From Mycobacterium numidiamassiliense (GTDB lineage Bacteria; Actinomycetota; Actinomycetes; Mycobacteriales; Mycobacteriaceae), in contig NZ_FUEZ01000004.1 in the NCBI RefSeq assembly GCF_900157365.1, positions 4,308,966 to 4,372,965 of the forward strand: a stretch of DNA of 64,000 nt. Reading direction: 5' to 3'. The translations under genes were made by a program, and so were the position numbers. How positions within the stretch are numbered: position 1 is the stretch's first letter; the number at the start of each line of letters is the position of its first letter. This document shows positions 60,140 to 64,000 of the stretch, piece by piece. The notes under the pieces were generated by a model. It was given only the letters and a program-made list of their open reading frames with translations. It searched no databases and had not been told where the DNA came from.

Positions 60140-61867
60140 ATGTTCACCCTCGCTTTGGTCGGCCTCCTCGGCGGACTCATCACCGGAATATCACCGTGCA
60201 TCCTGCCCGTGCTGCCGGTGATATTTTTCTCGGGAACCCAGACGTCACCGGAGCCCGACGGCGCCGTGGCGGTCCGGCCGAAACGCCAACTGTCGCAGAC
60301 CCTGCGCCCTTACCGGGTGATCGGCGGCCTGGTGATCAGCTTCAGCGTGGTTACCCTGCTTGGCTCGGCGCTCCTGTCGTTGCTGCACCTACCGCAGGAC
60401 GCCATCCGCTGGATCGCGCTGGTGGCGTTGGTGGCGATCGGTATCGGTCTCATCTTCCCCCGATTCGAGCAGCTGCTGGAGCGGCCGTTCTCTCGCATTC
60501 CTCAGAAGCGGATCGCCAACCGCAGCAACGGTTTCGGGCTCGGACTGGCGCTGGGTGTGCTCTATGTCCCGTGCGCGGGGCCCGTGCTCGCGGCCATCGT
60601 CGTCGCCGGAGCCACGGCAACCATCAGCGCCGGCCTGGTCGTGCTGACCGCCGCATTCGCGGTCGGTGCCGCGCTGCCGCTGCTGTTCTTCGCACTGGCC
60701 GGCCAGCGAGTGGCGGAGCGCGTCAAGGCTTTTCGGCGCCGTCAGCGCGAGATTCGAATTGCCGCAGGGCTCGTGACGATCCTGCTCGCGGTGGCGCTGG
60801 TCTTCGATCTGCCGGCGCAGCTGCAGCGGGCCATTCCCGACTACACGGCCACACTGCAGCGCAAGGTCGGCGGAACCGAGGAGATCAGGGAGAAACTGAA
60901 CCTCGGCGGCATCGTCAACGACCAGAATGCGCGGCTGTCCAACTGCAGCAACGGCGGGACCAAGCTCGAAAGCTGTGGCCCCGCACCAGACCTCAAAGGC
61001 ATCGCCGCTTGGCTGAACACGCCCCAGGGCAGGCCGATCGCCTTGGATTCGTTGCGCGGCAAGGTCGTGCTGATCGATTTCTGGGCGTATTCCTGCATCA
61101 ACTGCCAACGCGCGATCCCGCATGTCGTCGGCTGGTATCGCGCCTACCAGGGCAGCGGCTTCGAGGTCATCGGCGTGCACACGCCTGAGTACGCGTTCGA
61201 AAAGGTCCCGGGCAACGTCGCCCAAGGCGCGGCGGACCTCGGCATCGCGTATCCGATCGCGCTGGACAACGGGTACAGCACCTGGACGAACTATCGCAAC
61301 CGGTACTGGCCTGCCGAATATCTCGTCGACGCCAGCGGCACCGTGCGCCACATCAAGTTCGGCGAAGGCGATTACGACGTGACCGAGGGGCTGATCAGGC
61401 AGTTGCTCGCCGACGCGAAGCCGGGCATCACACTCCCCCCGCCGGTCGATGCCGCCGACACCACGCCGCCGCGTGGCCTCACGCCTGAGACGTATTTCGC
61501 CGTCGGCAAAGTGGTGAACTACGGCGGTGGCGGGACCTATGACGAAGGGGCCGCGACGTTTGGGTATCCACCGGCGTTGCAGGCCAACAGCTTTGCGCTG
61601 ACGGGGCGGTGGTCGCTGGACTATCAGGGCGCGACAGCCGACGGCGACGACGCGGGCGTCAAACTCAATTACCGCGCCAGGAACGTCTACATCGTTGCGG
61701 GCGGAACCGGAACGCTCACCGTTCTGCGGGACGGAAAGTCGTCGACGCTGCCGGTCAACGGGCCGCCGACTTCCCATCAAATCGTCGCCGGCGATCAGGT
61801 AATTCCCGGAACGATAGAGGTGCGCCCGAGCAAGGGATTGCAGTTATTTTCCTTCACCTACGGCTAA
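60140..61867 (+). CDS. dipZ: membrane thiol-disulfide transporter/thioredoxin-like DipZ
   Basis: A 575-residue fusion. Residues 1-230 are a CcdA/DsbD-type membrane domain with redox cysteines in SPCILPVLPVIFF and VLYVPCAGPVL. Residues about 290-430 form an extracellular TlpA/thioredoxin domain with active site YSCINCQRAIP. Residues 450-575 form a beta-rich carbohydrate-binding-like domain. It likely carries reducing power across the membrane to exported proteins. As recalled, the M. tuberculosis protein is about 695 residues, so this form may lack an N-terminal extension. Flanked by SigK-regulated antigens. Confidence 0.9.
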   Translation: MFTLALVGLLGGLITGISPCILPVLPVIFFSGTQTSPEPDGAVAVRPKRQLSQTLRPYRVIGGLVISFSVVTLLGSALLSLLHLPQDAIRWIALVALVAIGIGLIFPRFEQLLERPFSRIPQKRIANRSNGFGLGLALGVLYVPCAGPVLAAIVVAGATATISAGLVVLTAAFAVGAALPLLFFALAGQRVAERVKAFRRRQREIRIAAGLVTILLAVALVFDLPAQLQRAIPDYTATLQRKVGGTEEIREKLNLGGIVNDQNARLSNCSNGGTKLESCGPAPDLKGIAAWLNTPQGRPIALDSLRGKVVLIDFWAYSCINCQRAIPHVVGWYRAYQGSGFEVIGVHTPEYAFEKVPGNVAQGAADLGIAYPIALDNGYSTWTNYRNRYWPAEYLVDASGTVRHIKFGEGDYDVTEGLIRQLLADAKPGITLPPPVDAADTTPPRGLTPETYFAVGKVVNYGGGGTYDEGAATFGYPPALQANSFALTGRWSLDYQGATADGDDAGVKLNYRARNVYIVAGGTGTLTVLRDGKSSTLPVNGPPTSHQIVAGDQVIPGTIEVRPSKGLQLFSFTYG

Positions 61868-61880
61868 TCCGCGATGCAGC

Positions 61881-61907
61881 CAATCCAACGGCCGGTCTGC
61901 TCCGAAT
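61881..61907 (+). promoter_or_regulatory. SigK-type promoter of mpt70
   Basis: CAATCC (61881-61886), 15 bases, CCGAAT (61902-61907). It differs by one base in the -35 from the mpt83 element and has the same spacing. It lies 64 bases before the mpt70 ATG and 13 bases after the dipZ stop. Confidence 0.75.
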
Positions 61908-61971
61908 CCATGATGCCGGCGGTCAACCAGACGGGGTGGACACGTCCGGCCTATCAGGGGAGTGAAAGGCA

Positions 61972-62553
61972 ATGGAAATAACTAACAAAATTGCGGCAAC
62001 CAGTTTCGCGGCGGCCAGCATCTTCGGCCTCGCAGTCGTCGTCTCGCCGACTGCCTCGGCAGCCGATTTGGTGGGTCCAGGATGCGCGGATTACGCGGCT
62101 GCCCATCCCAGCGGTCCCGCTTCGGTGGACGGGATGTCGCAAGTTCCCGTTGCGGTAGCGGCGTCGAACAATCCGCAGCTCACCACACTGACCTCGGCGC
62201 TTTCCGGTCAGCTCAACCCGCAGGTGAATCTGGTCGACACCCTCAACAACGGTCAGTACACGGTGTTTGCGCCGACTGACGCCGCGTTCAGCAAACTACC
62301 CGAGTCCACGATCGGTGAGCTCAAGACGAACGCGCCTCTCTTGAAGAGCATCCTGACCTACCACGTGGTCCAGGGCCAACTGAGCCCCGCCAAGGTCGTC
62401 GGCGCCCACCCGACCCTGCAGGGGGCGAGCTCGACAGTCACCGGTCAGGGCAACGGCCTCAAGGTCAACAATGCAAGCGTGGTCTGTGGCGGGGTGCCCA
62501 CCGCAAACGCGACGGTGTACATGATCGATACGGTGCTGATGCCGCCGTCGTAG
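61972..62553 (+). CDS. mpt70: secreted fasciclin-domain antigen MPT70
   Basis: A 193-residue secreted protein. A Sec signal peptide (AATSFAAASIFGLAVVVSPTASA) ends near residue 30, with no lipobox. The fasciclin domain has SNNPQLTTLTSALSGQL, YTVFAPTDAAFSKLP and ILTYHVVQGQLSP, nearly identical to MPT83 from residue 40 on, so the two are paralogues. Start ATG with GGGGAG and GAAAGG upstream. Orthologue of Rv2875. Confidence 0.94.
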   Translation: MEITNKIAATSFAAASIFGLAVVVSPTASAADLVGPGCADYAAAHPSGPASVDGMSQVPVAVAASNNPQLTTLTSALSGQLNPQVNLVDTLNNGQYTVFAPTDAAFSKLPESTIGELKTNAPLLKSILTYHVVQGQLSPAKVVGAHPTLQGASSTVTGQGNGLKVNNASVVCGGVPTANATVYMIDTVLMPPS

Positions 62554-62698
62554 CCGGCTGGTTGTTGACCGGGCCAGGTGTCGCTGCGACGCTGTGCTTC
62601 GGGCGAGGTTGACGCCAATCCGCGCCTGCACAGCGTCGCAGAACGGCGTATGCCAGAATATCGGAGCAGCAAGCCAATCCGATCCGAAGGGAATCGCC

Positions 62699-62953
62699 GT
62701 GGCCAGTACCGAGGTGGATCAATATCAGGGCGTCGACCCCGCCGAGGTGCCCTCAGCAGCGTGGGGTTGGAGCAGGATCAACATCCCCACCTGGCACGCG
62801 CTCGGTGTGTTCATCATCATTTTCCTGCTGGCGATGCTGCGCGGTAACCACGTCGGCCACGTCGAAGACAATTACTTGGTCGGGTTCGCCGTCCTCGCTC
62901 TTGCCATCCTGGTGCGCGACTGGTGGGGCCGCCGGCGCGGCTGGCTCAAGTAG
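62699..62953 (+). CDS. DUF2631 membrane protein, Rv2876-like
   Basis: An 84-residue protein starting at GTG (VASTEVDQYQGVDP) with GAAGGG upstream. Two hydrophobic helices: LGVFIIIFLLAMLRG and YLVGFAVLALAILVRDWW, ending in a basic tail (GRRRGWLK). The conserved WGWSRINIPTWHALG precedes the first helix. Function unknown. Its last eight bases overlap the converging DUF4097 gene. Confidence 0.82.
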   Translation: MASTEVDQYQGVDPAEVPSAAWGWSRINIPTWHALGVFIIIFLLAMLRGNHVGHVEDNYLVGFAVLALAILVRDWWGRRRGWLK

Positions 62954-63758
62954 CCGCCGCGCTGTCGTGCGCCGCACGGTAAAGGCTGACATCGCCCGAG
63001 CCGCTGCGCACCTGTAGGGCGAAGGTTTCATCGCCGTGCTGGGGTCCGTCCGACGGCTGCAGGCTGCTGGTCACGACGCCGGATCCCGTGCTGATGTCCA
63101 TGCGCACCGCGGTGCCCTCGACAATCCCGACCGCGACGTCACCGCTGCTGGTATGCGCCGAGACACCGCCGCGAACGGCCGCCGCGACATTGACCGACCC
63201 CGACGCGGTGCGCGACTTGGCGTAGCCGCGCAGCCAGGCGACGCTGAGCGAGCCACTGGCTGACTTGAACTTCAGGTCGCCGTCGCAATCGCCGATCGTC
63301 ACGTCGCCCGACGCGGTCCCGATCGAGGCGAAACCCTCAACGGTGCGCACCACGAACGTCCCGGATGCGTTGGTGGCCTTGATCTTTCCGGTGACGGAGT
63401 CGAGTTCGACATGGCCGCTGGCCGAGCTGATCCGAACATCGGCGAAGTCGCCGTTGGCACGCAGATCGGCCGACGCCAGCGAAGCGTGCAAACGTGAGCG
63501 CGACGGCAGCGCGATCTCGACGTCGATGGCGCCGCCGCCGAGCAGTGGAAGGTTTCGTTTGGCGCCCAGGACGGCGAGCTTGCCGTCGTGGAAGTCCACC
63601 CGGGTGTGTTCTGCGGCCCAGACATCGGCGCTGCGCGATTCGTCCTGCGGGCGTACCTCGACAACCGTGTCGGCGCGGTCGGTCGCGGTGAGGCGGATCG
63701 AACCGCCACCGGCTTCAATCCGCACCGAGATGGGGGTAGGGGTGTCATACGTCGGCAT
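62946..63758 (-). CDS. DUF4097 beta-strand repeat protein
   Basis: A 270-residue protein of repeated beta strands: ASGHVELDSVTGKIKATNASG, IGTASGDVTIGDCDGDLKFKSASGSL and SSGDVAVGIVEG show the SASGxV repeat of the DUF4097 family, a right-handed beta-helix-like fold. No signal or membrane helix is visible. GGAGAA lies just upstream. It is downstream of a ribbon-helix-helix gene on the same strand, 28 bases away, so they form a likely operon. Function unknown. Confidence 0.82.
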   Translation of the reverse strand: MPTYDTPTPISVRIEAGGGSIRLTATDRADTVVEVRPQDESRSADVWAAEHTRVDFHDGKLAVLGAKRNLPLLGGGAIDVEIALPSRSRLHASLASADLRANGDFADVRISSASGHVELDSVTGKIKATNASGTFVVRTVEGFASIGTASGDVTIGDCDGDLKFKSASGSLSVAWLRGYAKSRTASGSVNVAAAVRGGVSAHTSSGDVAVGIVEGTAVRMDISTGSGVVTSSLQPSDGPQHGDETFALQVRSGSGDVSLYRAAHDSAAAT

Positions 63759-63786
63759 GGTGGGTTCTCCTTCGAACGGGATGGGG

Positions 63787-64000
63787 TCAGCGCACCCAGC
63801 CGGTCACGCGGTGACCGGCGGAGCGGCTGGCAGGCGGAAACTCGGCGGTGGTGGCCGCTTGACTGGCCGCGGCGGCCGCACGAACCAGCCAGGAATTCAA
63901 CGACGCACCCTCGCGACGGGCCGCGGTCTCGACGGCGGCCCGTAGCCCTTCCGGAAGCCGCAGGGTGACCCGCCAGGTGCCGCCCTCGTCGTCGTACTGG
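63787..64000 (-). CDS. ribbon-helix-helix (HicB-like) protein, N-terminus cut by window end
   Basis: The frame is open to the right edge, so the start is outside. The visible 70 residues read TWRVTLRLPEGLRAAVETAARREGASLNSWLVRAAAA, a ribbon-helix-helix DNA-binding motif as in HicB-type or Arc-like antitoxins (residues TLRLPEGL form the strand). A Pro/Ser tail follows and ends GHRVTGWVR. It may regulate the DUF4097 gene downstream. No toxin gene is visible in the window. Confidence 0.7.
   Translation of the reverse strand, partial: QYDDEGGTWRVTLRLPEGLRAAVETAARREGASLNSWLVRAAAAASQAATTAEFPPASRSAGHRVTGWVR

Noticed and set aside
60389..61780. 463-residue minus-strand open frame opposite dipZ
   Set aside because: DipZ on the plus strand has full domain motifs; the antisense frame is a shadow caused by high GC at codon position three.

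Overview
The window is high-GC actinobacterial DNA from a Mycobacterium, most likely a slow grower related to the M. kansasii / M. gordonae type rather than the M. tuberculosis complex. Most flanking genes match the order I recall for M. tuberculosis Rv2837c-Rv2876: nrnA, rbfA, infB, ylxR, nusA, rimP, Rv2843, Rv2844, proS, efpA, cysG, cobB, cobO, a Mg-chelatase-like gene, a GNAT gene, mqo, a monoacylglycerol lipase-like gene, mtr, nicT, then SDR, aldC, a GATase, glnA4, map, a PBP lipoprotein, a GNAT gene, ispG, rip1, dxr, mpt83, dipZ, mpt70 and Rv2876. Gene symbols below rest on remembered families and this synteny; no database search was possible.

Layout. 1-3959: end of a CocE/NonD hydrolase, DUF1802 and DUF2277 genes, an EchA-type gene and a secreted protein. 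3967-10390 (minus): translation and transcription operon rimP-nusA-ylxR-infB-rbfA-nrnA. 10616-11664 (plus): a lipoprotein and a DUF4439 protein. 11677-22161 (minus): proS, efpA, and a tightly overlapped run of siroheme/cobalamin genes, GNAT and malate:quinone oxidoreductase. 22270-25767 (plus): lipase-like protein, mycothione reductase and nickel/cobalt permease.

25855-41749 (plus) is the main accessory feature. It is about 16 kb encoding an actinobacterial-type (group 1h, Hhy) [NiFe]-hydrogenase: hypA, hypB, small and large subunits, an iron-sulfur protein (HhyE-like), several uncharacterised accessory proteins including a 39-residue membrane peptide, a maturation protease, hypC, hypF, a SIS-HypC fusion, a second SIS protein, hypE, a second hypC, hypD and a DUF6390 protein. 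It lies directly downstream of nicT, so nickel uptake, active-site assembly and enzyme are encoded side by side. M. tuberculosis lacks this block, as I recall. In other mycobacteria the Hhy enzyme oxidises trace atmospheric H2 and feeds electrons to the respiratory chain.

41770-44406 (plus) holds a phosphodiesterase-like gene, an LpqS-like protein and a lone PPE gene at the right edge of the block. 44393-52623 (minus) is a metabolic operon: SDR, aldehyde dehydrogenase, glutamine amidotransferase-like hydrolase, glutamine synthetase-like enzyme, a degenerate alpha/beta hydrolase, CobQ, methionine aminopeptidase, and separately a DUF1707 protein. 52665-59160 (minus) holds cell-wall and isoprenoid genes. 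59333-62953 (plus) is the MPT83-DipZ-MPT70 module, with two good SigK-type promoters. The window ends in a DUF4097 gene and a truncated ribbon-helix-helix gene. No tRNA, rRNA, CRISPR array or transposase was recognised, and no gene-free stretch exceeds about 270 bases.
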